The notes: a model not told the origin generated them from the sequence alone. DNA of 64,000 nt from Caballeronia calidae (GCF_900044055.2 NZ_FCOX02000004.1:186001-250000), one strand, 5' to 3'; shown: positions 42,368 through 51,255, numbered from the stretch's first letter. Made by a program: numbers and translations.

Positions 42368-42896
42368 GATTTAGATCGACTTTTTGAGTATGGTGCTGGT
42401 CGCCTCGGACGGGCGCGCGCATACCAGCGCGAATCATCCACGCAAGTGCGTTGAGCAGCTCATCAGATAGGCCCTCTTCAGCAACCGCCTGCATTATTTG
42501 TCGCTTCAGTTCTTCAGCGGAGGCCGTAATGTTATTTTTTACGCCCTCATCCGGTAAGGATGTATTGGGGTTTCCTTCCCCTATAGAACCCTGACTAACC
42601 GCCGTTAACCTTGACCCTTCGTCTCCAAAAAATTGCGTCATCAGCCGCGGACTCACATCCATCGGCTTTGCACCAAGCACGCCGCATAGCCGCAGCATAG
42701 CTTCGAGATTCAGTGCGATCTTTCCGAGCAGATACTGGCTCACTGCGCTCTGGCCGCCGATACCGGCTTCCTTGCCGAGCCATTCCTGGGACACGCCAGG
42801 GTTCCGCGTTTTGAAATCCTCCCAGATCGCTGCAAGGCGGCGAGCTTCCTCAAGCTCTTCGGGGGTCGGTGGACGACGTTCGATGGATTTCTTCAT
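42327..42896 (-). CDS. Phage repressor, XRE-type helix-turn-helix (CI-like)
   Basis: The 189-residue protein has an XRE helix-turn-helix at about 36-75 (VSQEWLGKEAGIGGQSAVSQ, then GKIALNLEAMLRLCGVLG). There is no S24 peptidase domain; the C-terminal part (about 105-165) is helical and may dimerise. It likely binds the AGCNNNGCT palindromes at 42911-42981 and 41105-41145 and keeps the prophage silent. The start is ATG 42896 or GTG 42902. Confidence 0.85.
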   Translation of the reverse strand: MKKSIERRPPTPEELEEARRLAAIWEDFKTRNPGVSQEWLGKEAGIGGQSAVSQYLLGKIALNLEAMLRLCGVLGAKPMDVSPRLMTQFFGDEGSRLTAVSQGSIGEGNPNTSLPDEGVKNNITASAEELKRQIMQAVAEEGLSDELLNALAWMIRAGMRAPVRGDQHHTQKVDLNHGRSSKRGNTGTG

Positions 42897-42910
42897 GGTC
42901 ACATTTTATT

Positions 42911-42981
42911 AGCGTTGCTTTTTCCGTTGTTTCCTCCTTGAACAGCACTGCTGTTTTTGCTAGAGTAGCAGCAGTGCTAAT
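42911..42981. promoter_or_regulatory. Repressor/Cro operator region and rightward promoter
   Basis: Three AGCNNNGCT palindromes lie between the divergent genes: AGCGTTGCT (42911-42919), AGCACTGCT (42944-42952) and AGCAGTGCT (42970-42978). A rightward promoter TTGAAC (42938-42943), 17 bases, TAGAGT (42961-42966) is overlapped by the middle site and followed by the third. AACAGC...GCTGTT extends the middle site to a perfect 15-bp palindrome. Confidence 0.75.
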
Positions 42982-42994
42982 GTGAGAGGACGCG

Positions 42995-43261
42995 ATGCGA
43001 CTCGATGAATATTTGAAGGACCAGAAGCTCTCTCAGGCCGCGCTGGCAGCGCTGCTCCAACCGCCGGTGACGCAATCACTCGTCAGCCAATGGATACGCG
43101 GGATGGTGCGCATGAACTTGGATCAGGCGGTTCAGATCGAGGAAATCTCGAACGGCGCCGTGACGCCGCGGGATCTGGCTGAGATGTTCGTGCCCGATGC
43201 ACGGGTCAATCGATCCCAGCCGGCACTGCCGGAAGCCGAGCCTAGTCAGGAGGCGGCGTGA
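42995..43261 (+). CDS. Cro-like repressor
   Basis: The 88-residue protein starts MRLDEYLKDQKLSQAALAALLQPPVTQSLVSQWIRG; the segment SQAALAALL-TQSLVSQWIRG is a helix-turn-helix of the Cro/YdaS type. GAGAGGA precedes the start. It is the first rightward gene and should compete with the repressor at the operators. Confidence 0.85.
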   Translation: MRLDEYLKDQKLSQAALAALLQPPVTQSLVSQWIRGMVRMNLDQAVQIEEISNGAVTPRDLAEMFVPDARVNRSQPALPEAEPSQEAA

Positions 43262-43440
43262 GCACTGCTGACGAAGAATGCGTCCGCAACTGGCTCCGCG
43301 ATGTGCTCGCGGAGCGCGACCGCATGATTCGCGGGTTACGTCGTGGACGATTGCCGATGCGACTGGGACGTCTCCGGCGGATGCCTTCTCTATCGCACCG
43401 TCGACTAGGAAAGATTCGCCGCCGGAGACTGCCGCTATGA
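43258..43440 (+). CDS. Possible small Arg-rich protein
   Basis: The 60-residue frame begins GTG overlapping the Cro stop (GTGA) and reads MSTADEECVRNWLRDVLAER in a protein-like way, then becomes strongly Arg-rich. The end may be a frameshifted or artefactual tail. Confidence 0.4.
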   Translation: MSTADEECVRNWLRDVLAERDRMIRGLRRGRLPMRLGRLRRMPSLSHRRLGKIRRRRLPL

Positions 43441-43455
43441 ATAGGCTTCGTGAAC

Positions 43456-43716
43456 TTATTGGACGGAACCTGGCTTGGTTAGCTGTTCGAGTGGCGTATC
43501 CAGAGCTTTTTCGAGGGCTTTCAGCCCGCGAAGGAAGTTTTGTGTTGCTGCCGGCGATAAGGTCATCCGAACAGAACCGCCGCCCGGCATGGCCGGAGAA
43601 ACCCGATTTGACGTTATGTGCAGCTCCCCTGTACTGGGGTCTAGATCGACCTGCAAAGGCTGATCGAGATAGAAGCTGAGGTTGTATTGCGCAATCGACT
43701 GGTCGTTGTCGTCCAT
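43456..43716 (-). CDS. Small phage protein on the opposite strand
   Basis: The 86-residue protein MDDNDQSIAQYNLSFYLDQP... has SFYLDQPLQVDLDPSTGELHI and TLSPAATQNFLRGLKALEKAL, a beta-hairpin followed by a helix. AGGAAG precedes the ATG at good spacing. It is antisense to the rightward early transcript. Function unknown. Confidence 0.7.
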   Translation of the reverse strand: MDDNDQSIAQYNLSFYLDQPLQVDLDPSTGELHITSNRVSPAMPGGGSVRMTLSPAATQNFLRGLKALEKALDTPLEQLTKPGSVQ

Positions 43717-43897
43717 AGGAGCTTCCTTTTATGAAGGAGTTGATGTTGAAGCAGCGCTTTGTGAGCGCTGCTGCCCTGGCAGGCGACAGCGATTCTGACA
43801 TGGTTGGAAGCTCCTCCCTTTAACCCGTGGTTGACAGTGGCCGAATCATATCGAGCACGTCATTCCGGCTCATTGATAGTTTCTGGAATCGGAAGGA

Positions 43898-44212
43898 ATG
43901 GAAACGAATACCTGGGAATCGGCGGACGCCGAAGTGCCGTCATCGATCATCGTGGAGCGCTTGCTTTACGTCTGCGCGGACAAGCGACGTAAGCATGATT
44001 TCGCCGAGGTGATGGGGTGGTCTGTCGACATGGTGGACAAGGTTCGGCAGGGGACGACTGGCGTGCCGGTCAACAAGCTTGCCACGTTCATGGCGGCGCT
44101 CGAATTGGTCACCTTTACGATTGGTTACGCGGACTATCTCGCTCGCGGGAACGTCATTGGATCGAACTGCCATTGCGCTCGCATGAACATGGGCGAGTGC
44201 GGCCGGAGATAG
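43898..44212 (+). CDS. CII-like helix-turn-helix regulator
   Basis: The 104-residue protein has KHDFAEVMGWSVDMVDKVRQ at about 32-51, the helix-turn-helix of lambda CII-type activators, followed by PVNKLATFMAALELV, the helical multimerisation part. Its position, second in the rightward early operon before the replication gene, supports a lysis/lysogeny role. Confidence 0.7.
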   Translation: METNTWESADAEVPSSIIVERLLYVCADKRRKHDFAEVMGWSVDMVDKVRQGTTGVPVNKLATFMAALELVTFTIGYADYLARGNVIGSNCHCARMNMGECGRR

Positions 44213-44214
44213 CC

Positions 44215-44295
44215 ATGGACGCCGACCTTCTCACGTTCGGTATGTTCGCGCTCATCGTGGCCGCGTGTGCTGTTTGCTGGAGGGCGCATGACTGA
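44215..44295 (+). CDS. Tiny membrane peptide
   Basis: The 26-residue peptide MDADLLTFGMFALIVAACAV... is one membrane helix. It overlaps the start of the replication gene by eight bases. Confidence 0.45.
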   Translation: MDADLLTFGMFALIVAACAVCWRAHD

Positions 44296-45400
44296 TCTCC
44301 CGAATCCGCTCACTCCAGCGGACTGCGATCTGCGAGACTTCGGATTTATGCAGATCGACGTCAAGCGCCTTTTAAGTTCCGAGACATGGGTGTTGGGAAC
44401 AGGCGAGGAGCGAGCAGCAGCCGTCGCTCTTTGGCTTGAAAGCTGGCATCAGGTACCCGCCGGAAGCCTGCCCGAAAACGATCGAATGCTCGATCACCTG
44501 TCCCAATCGAAGAAATGGAAGTCAGTCAAAGCGCATGTCATGCGCGGCTGGCTCAAATGTAGCGATGGTCGCTTCTACCATCAGGTTGTCGCTGAGAAGG
44601 CACTGGAAGCATGGATCGAGAAGCTGCTCAACCGTTTCTCCGGGGCTGTCGGAAACGCTACGCGATGGAATGTCGAGACCGACACTGGACCGTTGCGCGC
44701 GCGCTTGATTGAGGCTGTGAATCTTCTCACCGAGATCGCCCCCCGATCAAAAACTCTCACCAAAAAACGGGTATTGCAAATCCTTAAGGGATCGCCTAGC
44801 GATCCAAAAGACCATCCACCAGAGCGGCCATATTCGTCGCCCCCAGAATCGCCCCCCGATGAAATTCCACCTCCATCGAATTCGCGCCACGAATCGCCTC
44901 CCGATCGCAAGGGAGAGGGAGAGGGAGAATTTAAAACCATAGGTTCTAACAACGGCAGCGGACCACCTCGCGCGCGCGACGAAAATGCGCCGCTCGCCGC
45001 CGCCGAAATTTCGGATGCCCTTGTCGCTTGGGAGCGGGATCGAGGGAAGGTGGCGCGGAACATCACACCCGCCCAGGAGCAGGTGCTCGAGCTCGCCGCG
45101 CTGGACGTGACTGCTGCCGAGCTGCGCAAGGCATACGACGCGGCGGTCGCTGATCGCGATGCCACCGGCGATCCGAGCCCGATCAACCCCGGGTTCGTGC
45201 GCACGTTCGTCGAGAAGCACCGCCGGCCTGAGCGCCCTAAGCGGGATCCGCCCATCCCGTTGAATTCGATGACCGACATCCAGCTCAACGCGTTAGGCAA
45301 GGAGCTCGGAATTGGTGAGTCGCGGATTGGTGAGTATCGTCCGCAATTCATCGCTCGAATTCTGCAAAAACAAGACGAAATCCGAGGGAGGATCGCATGA
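44288..45400 (+). CDS. DUF1376-type replication-initiation-like protein
   Basis: The 370-residue protein opens MTDLPNPLTPADCDLRDFGFMQIDVKRLLSSE. The N-terminal 110 residues match DUF1376 (winged-helix-like phage replication proteins: LDHLSQSKKWKSVKAHVMRGW and DGRFYHQVVAEKA). A Pro/Ser/Gly-rich linker (about 175-235) leads to a C-terminal helical domain (ISDALVAWERDRGKVARNITPAQEQVL in part) that may bind a helicase. The start follows GGAGG. It ends in an ATGA overlap. Confidence 0.78.
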   Translation: MTDLPNPLTPADCDLRDFGFMQIDVKRLLSSETWVLGTGEERAAAVALWLESWHQVPAGSLPENDRMLDHLSQSKKWKSVKAHVMRGWLKCSDGRFYHQVVAEKALEAWIEKLLNRFSGAVGNATRWNVETDTGPLRARLIEAVNLLTEIAPRSKTLTKKRVLQILKGSPSDPKDHPPERPYSSPPESPPDEIPPPSNSRHESPPDRKGEGEGEFKTIGSNNGSGPPRARDENAPLAAAEISDALVAWERDRGKVARNITPAQEQVLELAALDVTAAELRKAYDAAVADRDATGDPSPINPGFVRTFVEKHRRPERPKRDPPIPLNSMTDIQLNALGKELGIGESRIGEYRPQFIARILQKQDEIRGRIA

Positions 45401-45498
45401 CCATCGCAACCCCAGACGCAATGGGCGTCGTCTTCGTGGTCGTATGGACGGCCTTGTGCTTTGGAGCTATGGCGGCTCTTTCGATGAGGGGATTGTGA
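45397..45498 (+). CDS. Tiny membrane peptide
   Basis: The 33-residue peptide MTIATPDAMGVVFVVVWTAL... is one membrane helix. Its ATG overlaps the upstream stop (ATGA) and its stop shares a base with the next ATG (TGATG). Confidence 0.55.
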   Translation: MTIATPDAMGVVFVVVWTALCFGAMAALSMRGL

Positions 45499-45857
45499 TG
45501 GTCAAGGTCGGTCAGATTTGGCGAGAAGTCGATCGACGGTTCAGTCGTCACGTTCGGATTGAAGCCGTTGGCGAGGGCTTTGGGAAAGCGTTGATCTGCA
45601 CGATCAACCCGGAAACAGGGCAGAAATGCGGTCCATTCACCCAGGCGCGTCTTTCGCGCTTCAACGGCAAGAGCGGCGGCTACACGATAGTTCTGGAGGC
45701 CGCGCGACGGGATGAATCGATGAAACCGCACATCTACCTCTCGAGCGAGAAATGGCACGTCTACGCGCCTCCGGACCAGGGCTTCGGCTTCATCTTCATG
45801 CGCAACGCGTTCTCGTACGCGAAGGGCATTTGGAAGCGGAGGACTAAGCAATGCTGA
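45498..45857 (+). CDS. Uncharacterised phage protein
   Basis: The 119-residue protein starts MVKVGQIWREVDRRFSRHVRIEAVGEG, a small beta-barrel-like opening seen in phage proteins that resemble DUF6354-type folds. RYAKGIWKRR-type basic residues end it. GAGGGG precedes the ATG. Function unknown. Confidence 0.65.
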   Translation: MVKVGQIWREVDRRFSRHVRIEAVGEGFGKALICTINPETGQKCGPFTQARLSRFNGKSGGYTIVLEAARRDESMKPHIYLSSEKWHVYAPPDQGFGFIFMRNAFSYAKGIWKRRTKQC

Positions 45858-45885
45858 TTGGACGCTATGGGAAAAGGCACTTCGT

Positions 45886-46146
45886 ATGAATCTGACCGAA
45901 CTGAGACGCAACGCTCGTCTCGCTGCCGTCAAAAGTGGGACAGACGGCTGGGGACAACATGGATCTTCGATGGAACATGTGCGATACAGCGAGCAGCTTG
46001 AGAAGCGTCGTGGGCGCCGAAAGCTCTGCTGGTGTGGGTGCGGAAACCGTCGCACACATCGCGGAATGGCAAACGGCATAGCGCTGACTAGCGCATGCGA
46101 ACTTGGCATCGCTCGATGGGTGAAGACCGGGAGTGTGCGTCCATGA
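45886..46146 (+). CDS. Small Cys-rich phage protein
   Basis: The 86-residue protein MNLTELRRNARLAAVKSGTD... contains KLCWCGCGNRRTHRGMANGIALTSACELGIARWV (in part); the CWCGCG cluster and the later His/Cys look metal-binding. It overlaps the next gene by ATGA. Confidence 0.65.
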   Translation: MNLTELRRNARLAAVKSGTDGWGQHGSSMEHVRYSEQLEKRRGRRKLCWCGCGNRRTHRGMANGIALTSACELGIARWVKTGSVRP

Positions 46147-46418
46147 ACGTCCTCCAGCTCACCGACGAGCCCACTACCACTCCGTTCGTGCGTTCGTGCC
46201 AGCTCCCGCGCGAGCAAGAGTTCCGCCGATTCGTGGCCGATTACGTCGTGCCATCGCGCGATGTGAGCGTCGATGAAGCGGCTCAGTTCATCAAGCTTTG
46301 CGTGGGCATCGACTCGCGCAACGCGCTGAAGACCGATCGCGGCGCGCAGCAGCGCTTCCACGAATTTTTGATGAAGCCGTTCATCGCGTGGCGCGCGCGG
46401 CAGACAGAGACCGCGTAA
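46143..46418 (+). CDS. Uncharacterised phage protein
   Basis: The 91-residue helical protein starts MNVLQLTDEPTTTPFVRSCQ and contains FIKLCVGIDSRNALKTDRGAQQRFHE (in part). No motif is recognised. It is in the rightward early/middle operon. Confidence 0.6.
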   Translation: MNVLQLTDEPTTTPFVRSCQLPREQEFRRFVADYVVPSRDVSVDEAAQFIKLCVGIDSRNALKTDRGAQQRFHEFLMKPFIAWRARQTETA

Positions 46419-46434
46419 CAATTGGGAGACGGTG

Positions 46435-46851
46435 ATGACCGTTTGCGTCGAAGCGAATAAAACCATGAAATCGACACCCGCATACGATGCGATCGATGAC
46501 GTTCTTTACGAGTGGTTTAGGTGGACCAGCGGTTATGGAGAGACTCATGGATACAGCTCTTCGGATGCGACATGCAGAGACTTTAAGTCCAATCGACAGT
46601 GGATGGATCACAGCGATCTTTCCGATCTCGTCGACTATCAACTGCGCAAGAGAAAAGGCGAGCTGGTAGACCCGATTATTTCGAAGCTCGGCCTGCGCCA
46701 CCGCATCGCCGTGAACATGGCGATGCGAAACATGAACTGCGGATATAGCGTCTGGAGCAGCATCAGGTCCGGCACGCAGGAGCAGGATTACCGCGAGGCG
46801 AAGGAAATCATGCGGCCAAGTTTGGTGGCGCGGGGACTTGTAAACGGATAA
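46435..46851 (+). CDS. Possible late-gene antiterminator or regulator
   Basis: The 138-residue protein MTVCVEANKTMKSTPAYDAI... is the last gene before two terminators and the terminase block, the usual place of a Q-like antiterminator. It has DDVLYEWFRWTSGYGETHGYSS and LGLRHRIAVNMAMRNM. The regulatory role is inferred from position only. Confidence 0.5.
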   Translation: MTVCVEANKTMKSTPAYDAIDDVLYEWFRWTSGYGETHGYSSSDATCRDFKSNRQWMDHSDLSDLVDYQLRKRKGELVDPIISKLGLRHRIAVNMAMRNMNCGYSVWSSIRSGTQEQDYREAKEIMRPSLVARGLVNG

Positions 46852-46905
46852 TTGCTGGTGTATTCTTTGCGGCGAAGTGGGGCGAGTCGCGCCCTGAAGA
46901 ATCGT

Positions 46906-46936
46906 AAGCCCCGCCGGCCAGCCGCGCGGGGCTTTT
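46906..46936 (+). terminator. Intrinsic terminator
   Basis: AAGCCCCGC pairs with GCGGGGCTT across an 11-base loop, followed by TTGCTTT. Confidence 0.7.
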
Positions 46937-47028
46937 GCTTTATGGACCAGTCACGCGGCGGTCGGCGTCGCGGAACACATCCGGGCTGGTCCTTCCGTCG
47001 TCTCCTCCATGTCTTCGGACGTGGCCTT

Positions 47029-47051
47029 GCCCGCCTCGCGCGGGCTTTTTA
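47029..47051 (+). terminator. Intrinsic terminator
   Basis: GCCCGC pairs with GCGGGC across CTCGC, followed by TTTTTA. Confidence 0.65.
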
Positions 47052-47218
47052 TTTCTCGACCGCAACGGTCAGCGCAAGCGGCCCAGTGCGCCCAAAACAC
47101 CCGCAGCCCGTGATGCGTTGATCCGGCGGAACCAATCCTCGCCGCCGTGATGATCGGCAGGCGTGGGCAATCTCTACCACTGGAGAATGGGCCTTTCGCC
47201 CTTAGCGAGGGCTCATTC

Positions 47219-47677
47219 ATGGCAAAAGCTCGGGGACGCCCTACTGCCTATTCACCACAAATTGCGAAGGCAATTTGTGCGGCAATCATCGATGGTATGA
47301 CCTTGCGGCAAGCCTGCGAATTGCCGGGGATGCCGGGCAAGACCACCGTTCTGAGATGGCTTCAGGACGATGATAAGGCCGAATTTCGGGACCAGTACGT
47401 GCGCGCGCGCGAGGCGCAAGCGGAAGAAATGGCCGATGACCTGCTGGAAATTGCGGACGATGGCCGAAATGATTGGATGGAGAGATACGACCGCAAGGGC
47501 GAGGCTATTGGCTGGCGCGAAAACGGGGAGGCGGTTAGAAGGTCTGCTCTCCGTGTAGAGACTCGGAAGTGGCTAATGTCGAAGCGAGCGCCGAAGAGGT
47601 ATGGCAGCTCTTCTAGCCCCTCGCATGAAGGAGAAGAGAGCTCTCCCGGCCTGAACGATCCGGACCCGGACGTATGA
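47219..47677 (+). CDS. Terminase small subunit
   Basis: The 152-residue protein MAKARGRPTAYSPQIAKAIC... has an N-terminal helix-turn-helix (GMTLRQACELPGMPGKTTVLRWL) and an acidic helical remainder, the layout of small terminase subunits that bind the packaging site. It overlaps the large subunit gene by ATGA. A longer frame from 47147 lacks family support. Confidence 0.85.
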   Translation: MAKARGRPTAYSPQIAKAICAAIIDGMTLRQACELPGMPGKTTVLRWLQDDDKAEFRDQYVRAREAQAEEMADDLLEIADDGRNDWMERYDRKGEAIGWRENGEAVRRSALRVETRKWLMSKRAPKRYGSSSSPSHEGEESSPGLNDPDPDV

Positions 47678-48954
47678 GGTCGGCGCAGCAGGTCAAGCTG
47701 GAGAAGCTGCACACGAAGCAGGCTGAGATCGGGCGTGCATTCAACGAGAGCCGCCGCGTCGTCATTCGGTGTGGCCGGCGCTTTGGCAAGACGACGCTGC
47801 TTGAGCGCTGCGCGTCGAAGTGGTCGTATCAAGGATTGAAGGTCGGCTGGTTCGGTCCGACGTACAAGCTGAACCTGCCCACGTATAAGCGCATCCTGCG
47901 CACGGTGCAGCCGGTTGTCTTTTCGAAGTCGAAGATCGATCAGGTCATCGAGCTGAACTCAGGCGGTTGCGTCGAGTTCTGGACGCTGCAAGACGAGGAT
48001 GCGGGGCGCTCACGCTTCTACGATCGCGTGATCATCGATGAGGCATCGCTTGTTTCGCGGGGCTTGCGTTCGATATGGGAGCAGGCGATCGCGCCGACGC
48101 TTCTGGATCGCAAGGGTCACGCCATTATGGCGGGCACGCCGAAGGGCATTGATCCGGACAACTTCTTCTACGAAGCGTGTACGGACAAGTCGCTCGGCTG
48201 GGAAGAGTTCCACGCGCCGACTGCCGCGAACCCGATGCTGGATCCGGAGGCGGTCGCAAAGCTGATCGACGAATATCCGGCGCTGGTCTATCAGCAGGAA
48301 TACCTGGCTGATTTCGTCGATTGGAACGGCGCGGCGTTCTTCAGCGAAGACTCGATGCTGATCGATGGGCAGCCTGTCGAATATCCGGCGCGCTGCGATC
48401 AGGTCTTCGCTGTTATCGATACCGCGCTGAAGGACGGCTTGGAGCACGACGGCACCGCTGTGACCTACTACGCGCGCAACAAGATCGAAGGCGTACCACT
48501 CGTCATCCTCGATTGGGAAGTTCTGCAGATCGAAGGCGCGCTGCTCGAGAACTGGCTCCCGCTCGTCAACGCGCGATGTGAAGAACTAGCGCGCGAGACA
48601 AACTCGCGGCAGGGCAACGTAGGTATGTGGGTGGAAGACAAAGCGAGCGGCATCGTGCTGCTGCAGAAGGCCAAGCGCAAGGGGCTGCCTGCGTATCCGA
48701 TCGCTGAAAAGCTGGTCGACCTCGGAAAGGAAGGCCGCGCGCTTGCGGTCAGCGGCAACGTGCACCGCGGCGAAGTGAAGTTCAGCCGCTACGCGCACGA
48801 CAAGGTCATGAACTTCAAAGGCCAGACCCGCAATCACCTCATCTCGCAGGTCTGCGGCTTCCGCCTCGGCACGAAGACGCCGCATCACATGGACTTGCTG
48901 GATTGCTTCACGTACGGCGTGGCGATCAGCCTCGGCGACTCAACCGGTTGGTAA
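47674..48954 (+). CDS. Terminase large subunit
   Basis: The 426-residue packaging motor has the ATPase motifs VIRCGRRFGKTTLLERCA (Walker A-like) and YDRVIIDEASLV (Walker B), then a C-terminal RNase-H-like nuclease with FAVIDTALKDG (Asp) and HHMDLLDCFTYG near the end. It cuts and translocates DNA into proheads. Confidence 0.95.
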   Translation: MRSAQQVKLEKLHTKQAEIGRAFNESRRVVIRCGRRFGKTTLLERCASKWSYQGLKVGWFGPTYKLNLPTYKRILRTVQPVVFSKSKIDQVIELNSGGCVEFWTLQDEDAGRSRFYDRVIIDEASLVSRGLRSIWEQAIAPTLLDRKGHAIMAGTPKGIDPDNFFYEACTDKSLGWEEFHAPTAANPMLDPEAVAKLIDEYPALVYQQEYLADFVDWNGAAFFSEDSMLIDGQPVEYPARCDQVFAVIDTALKDGLEHDGTAVTYYARNKIEGVPLVILDWEVLQIEGALLENWLPLVNARCEELARETNSRQGNVGMWVEDKASGIVLLQKAKRKGLPAYPIAEKLVDLGKEGRALAVSGNVHRGEVKFSRYAHDKVMNFKGQTRNHLISQVCGFRLGTKTPHHMDLLDCFTYGVAISLGDSTGW

Positions 48955-48966
48955 AGGACTCTTTTG

Positions 48967-50412
48967 ATGAGCGGAATCGACGACAGCGGAGCGGCAGTGC
49001 TGGGCGTCGGCGGCAGCGCCGTGCCTTCGCAGCTGATGGAGCTGCTCGCGTGCGATGGCATTGAACCGGGTTCGCCTCCCTCGTATGAGACGTGCAAGAC
49101 AATCTATTCGTATCATCCGATGGGCGCGAAAATGGCCGAAGCGCCGATCGAGGAAGCGCAGTCGCAGGAGCGTGAGATCACGATTCCGGGCGCTCCTGAA
49201 GATGATCTGAAGCAGGCGTTCATGGATGAGTGGGCGCGCATTGGTCGCACCGGTGCCGACGACATCATCAAGAATTTGCAGGTCATGAAGCGAGTGTATG
49301 GCATCAGTTCGCTGATCTATGGTTCGCCTGACGTTCCGACGAACGAGCCCGTACCGCTCGAAAAGTTGCACGAGATCGATCTGTACTTCAACATTCTCGA
49401 TCCGCTTAACACCGCCGGATCACTCGTGCTGAATCAGGATCCGAATGCGCCAGACTTTCAGAAGCCGCAGTTCCTGCGCGTCGCCAATCACGATTACCAC
49501 CCGTCTCGCGCGGTGATCGCACTCAATGAGGCACCTGTTTACATTGAATGGACAAACAGCGCCTTCGGTTTCGTGGGCCGCTCGGTCTATCAGCGCGCCC
49601 TGTATCCGCTGAAGTCGTACATTCAGACGATGATCACGGATAACGCGATCGCGGAAAAGGCTGGTCTGCTCGTCTGGAAGATGGAGTCGCCCGGCTCGAT
49701 AATCGACAAGGTCGCACTCGCGTTCGGCTCGCTCAAGCGCGCGTTTCTGAAGGGCGCGAAGACGGGCAATGTGATCTCGATCGGCTTGAATGAGAACATT
49801 GAGTCCGTCGACCTGAAGAACCTGAGGGATGCCGCTGAATTCTCGCGCGACAACATCCTGAAGAACATGGCGACGGCCGCGAAGATGCCGGCGCTAATGC
49901 TGAACGAGGAAACGCTTGCTGAGGGCTTCGGCGAGGGAACGGAAGACGCCAAGCGCCTCGCTCGCTATATCTCGCGCGTGCGCGTCGAGATGAACCCATC
50001 CTATGAGTTCATGGACAAGATCGTGATGCGTCGCGCGTGGAACCCGGAGTTCTATCGCTCGATGCAGCGTAAACACACAGACTATGCGGCCATGCCGTAC
50101 GAGACGGCATTCACGCAGTGGAAGAACGCGTTCCGCGCAACCTGGCCGAACCTGCTCGTCGAGCCCGACAGCGAACGCATCAAGGTGGACGACACGATCA
50201 CGAAGGCGGCGATCGCGGCCGTCCAGGTGCTCGCGCCGCTGCTCGATCCTGAGAGCAAGGCGAAGGCGGCGTGCTGGCTCGCCGAGGTGATGAACGAGCG
50301 CAAGCTGATGTTCTCGACGCCGCTCGAACTCGACTACGAGGAGATTGCGAGCTACGTGCCGCCGCAGCCGATGGCCGAGCCGAGGCCCGACGTCGAGTCA
50401 TCGCACGAGTAA
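48967..50412 (+). CDS. Portal protein (DUF1073-type)
   Basis: The 481-residue protein matches the DUF1073 phage portal family: MKRVYGISSLIYGSPDV, NSAFGFVGRSVYQRALYPLKSYI and KMPALMLNEETLAEGFGEGTEDAKR. It forms the dodecameric ring at the capsid vertex. The ATG at 48967 is preferred to the preceding TTG. Confidence 0.9.
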   Translation: MSGIDDSGAAVLGVGGSAVPSQLMELLACDGIEPGSPPSYETCKTIYSYHPMGAKMAEAPIEEAQSQEREITIPGAPEDDLKQAFMDEWARIGRTGADDIIKNLQVMKRVYGISSLIYGSPDVPTNEPVPLEKLHEIDLYFNILDPLNTAGSLVLNQDPNAPDFQKPQFLRVANHDYHPSRAVIALNEAPVYIEWTNSAFGFVGRSVYQRALYPLKSYIQTMITDNAIAEKAGLLVWKMESPGSIIDKVALAFGSLKRAFLKGAKTGNVISIGLNENIESVDLKNLRDAAEFSRDNILKNMATAAKMPALMLNEETLAEGFGEGTEDAKRLARYISRVRVEMNPSYEFMDKIVMRRAWNPEFYRSMQRKHTDYAAMPYETAFTQWKNAFRATWPNLLVEPDSERIKVDDTITKAAIAAVQVLAPLLDPESKAKAACWLAEVMNERKLMFSTPLELDYEEIASYVPPQPMAEPRPDVESSHE

Positions 50413-50415
50413 GCC

Positions 50416-51255
50416 GTGAGCATCCGTCCAGCGATCAATCGCACGTTTCACGACGTGCTCACGGAGGCTGTCCGCGACATTAGCGAGAACGGTTACGACG
50501 ATCCGATGCGCCTTCAGGAATGGCTGCGTCGGCTGCGTTTCGCCGCGATGGCTGATCTGCCGACGGATGCTGCGTTGCAGACGCGTATGCAAATGGCGAT
50601 GGAGGCTGTCTTCAAGCGAAGCATATCGAAGACCGCCACTCTGCGGCATCACCCGGGTGTCTCGCGCTTCACGATTGAGCGCATCACGCCGCAACTGCGT
50701 CCCGAGCTCGACAGGCGCATCCGCGCGAGCGTGCAGCTCATCAAGCTGGACCGCGAGAAGGCCGTCGAGACGACGCTCTCGCGCCTATCCGGATGGGCGA
50801 CCTCGATTCCTGAAGGCGGCTCGCGCGCGGTCGAAAAGCCGGAAGTTAAGCAGCACATCGCCAAGCCACTGCGCTCGCTTAGCTTCGAAGAGCGCCGCGT
50901 CGCGATAGATCAAGGTCATAAGCTGATGTCCTCGATCAACGCGGTTATCGCCGAGCATACGCAGGCGATCGCGATGATGTGGCGCTCGCACTGGCGGCAG
51001 TCCGGATACGACTATCGGCCGGACCACAAGGAGCGCGACAAGCTTGTCTTCGCGCTGCGCGGTTCATGGGCCATGCAGCAGGGTCTCGTGAACAAGGGCG
51101 CGGGATACGTCGACGAGATGACGGCGCCGTCCGAGGAGCCATTCTGCCGTTGCTATGGCGTCTACCTGAACAACCTGCGTGATCTGCCGCCCGAGATGCT
51201 GACGGAGAAGGGCAAGCGCGCGCTCGAAGAGACGCGGATCCGGAGAACGGCATGA
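50416..51255 (+). CDS. Head morphogenesis (minor head) protein
   Basis: The 279-residue protein starts MSIRPAINRTFHDVLTEAV from GTG. The C-terminal half has the Mu gpF-like pattern RSHWRQSGYDYRPDHKERDKLV and PFCRCYGVYLNNLRDLPPEMLTEKGK (each in part), with the conserved His and Cys. Such proteins sit next to portal and help DNA ejection or head assembly. Confidence 0.78.
   Translation: MSIRPAINRTFHDVLTEAVRDISENGYDDPMRLQEWLRRLRFAAMADLPTDAALQTRMQMAMEAVFKRSISKTATLRHHPGVSRFTIERITPQLRPELDRRIRASVQLIKLDREKAVETTLSRLSGWATSIPEGGSRAVEKPEVKQHIAKPLRSLSFEERRVAIDQGHKLMSSINAVIAEHTQAIAMMWRSHWRQSGYDYRPDHKERDKLVFALRGSWAMQQGLVNKGAGYVDEMTAPSEEPFCRCYGVYLNNLRDLPPEMLTEKGKRALEETRIRRTA

Larger units (their letters stand above)
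46852..47218. other. Intergenic region before the terminase genes
   Basis: No gene is seen. Two rightward terminators (46906-46936 and 47029-47051) lie here, and a third hairpin, GGGCCTTTCGCCC, at about 47190. It likely contains the late promoter or antiterminator target and possibly the packaging start site. Confidence 0.5.

Noticed and set aside
43278-43679. Plus-strand frame of 133 codons after cro
   Set aside because: It overlaps the minus-strand gene at 43456-43716, which has a good ribosome binding site and protein-like sequence; the plus frame is mixed in composition.
43752-43772. Hairpin GCAGCGCT/AGCGCTGC as a sixth repressor operator
   Set aside because: It lacks the AGCNNNGCT spacing and is not at a promoter; more likely a weak transcript structure.
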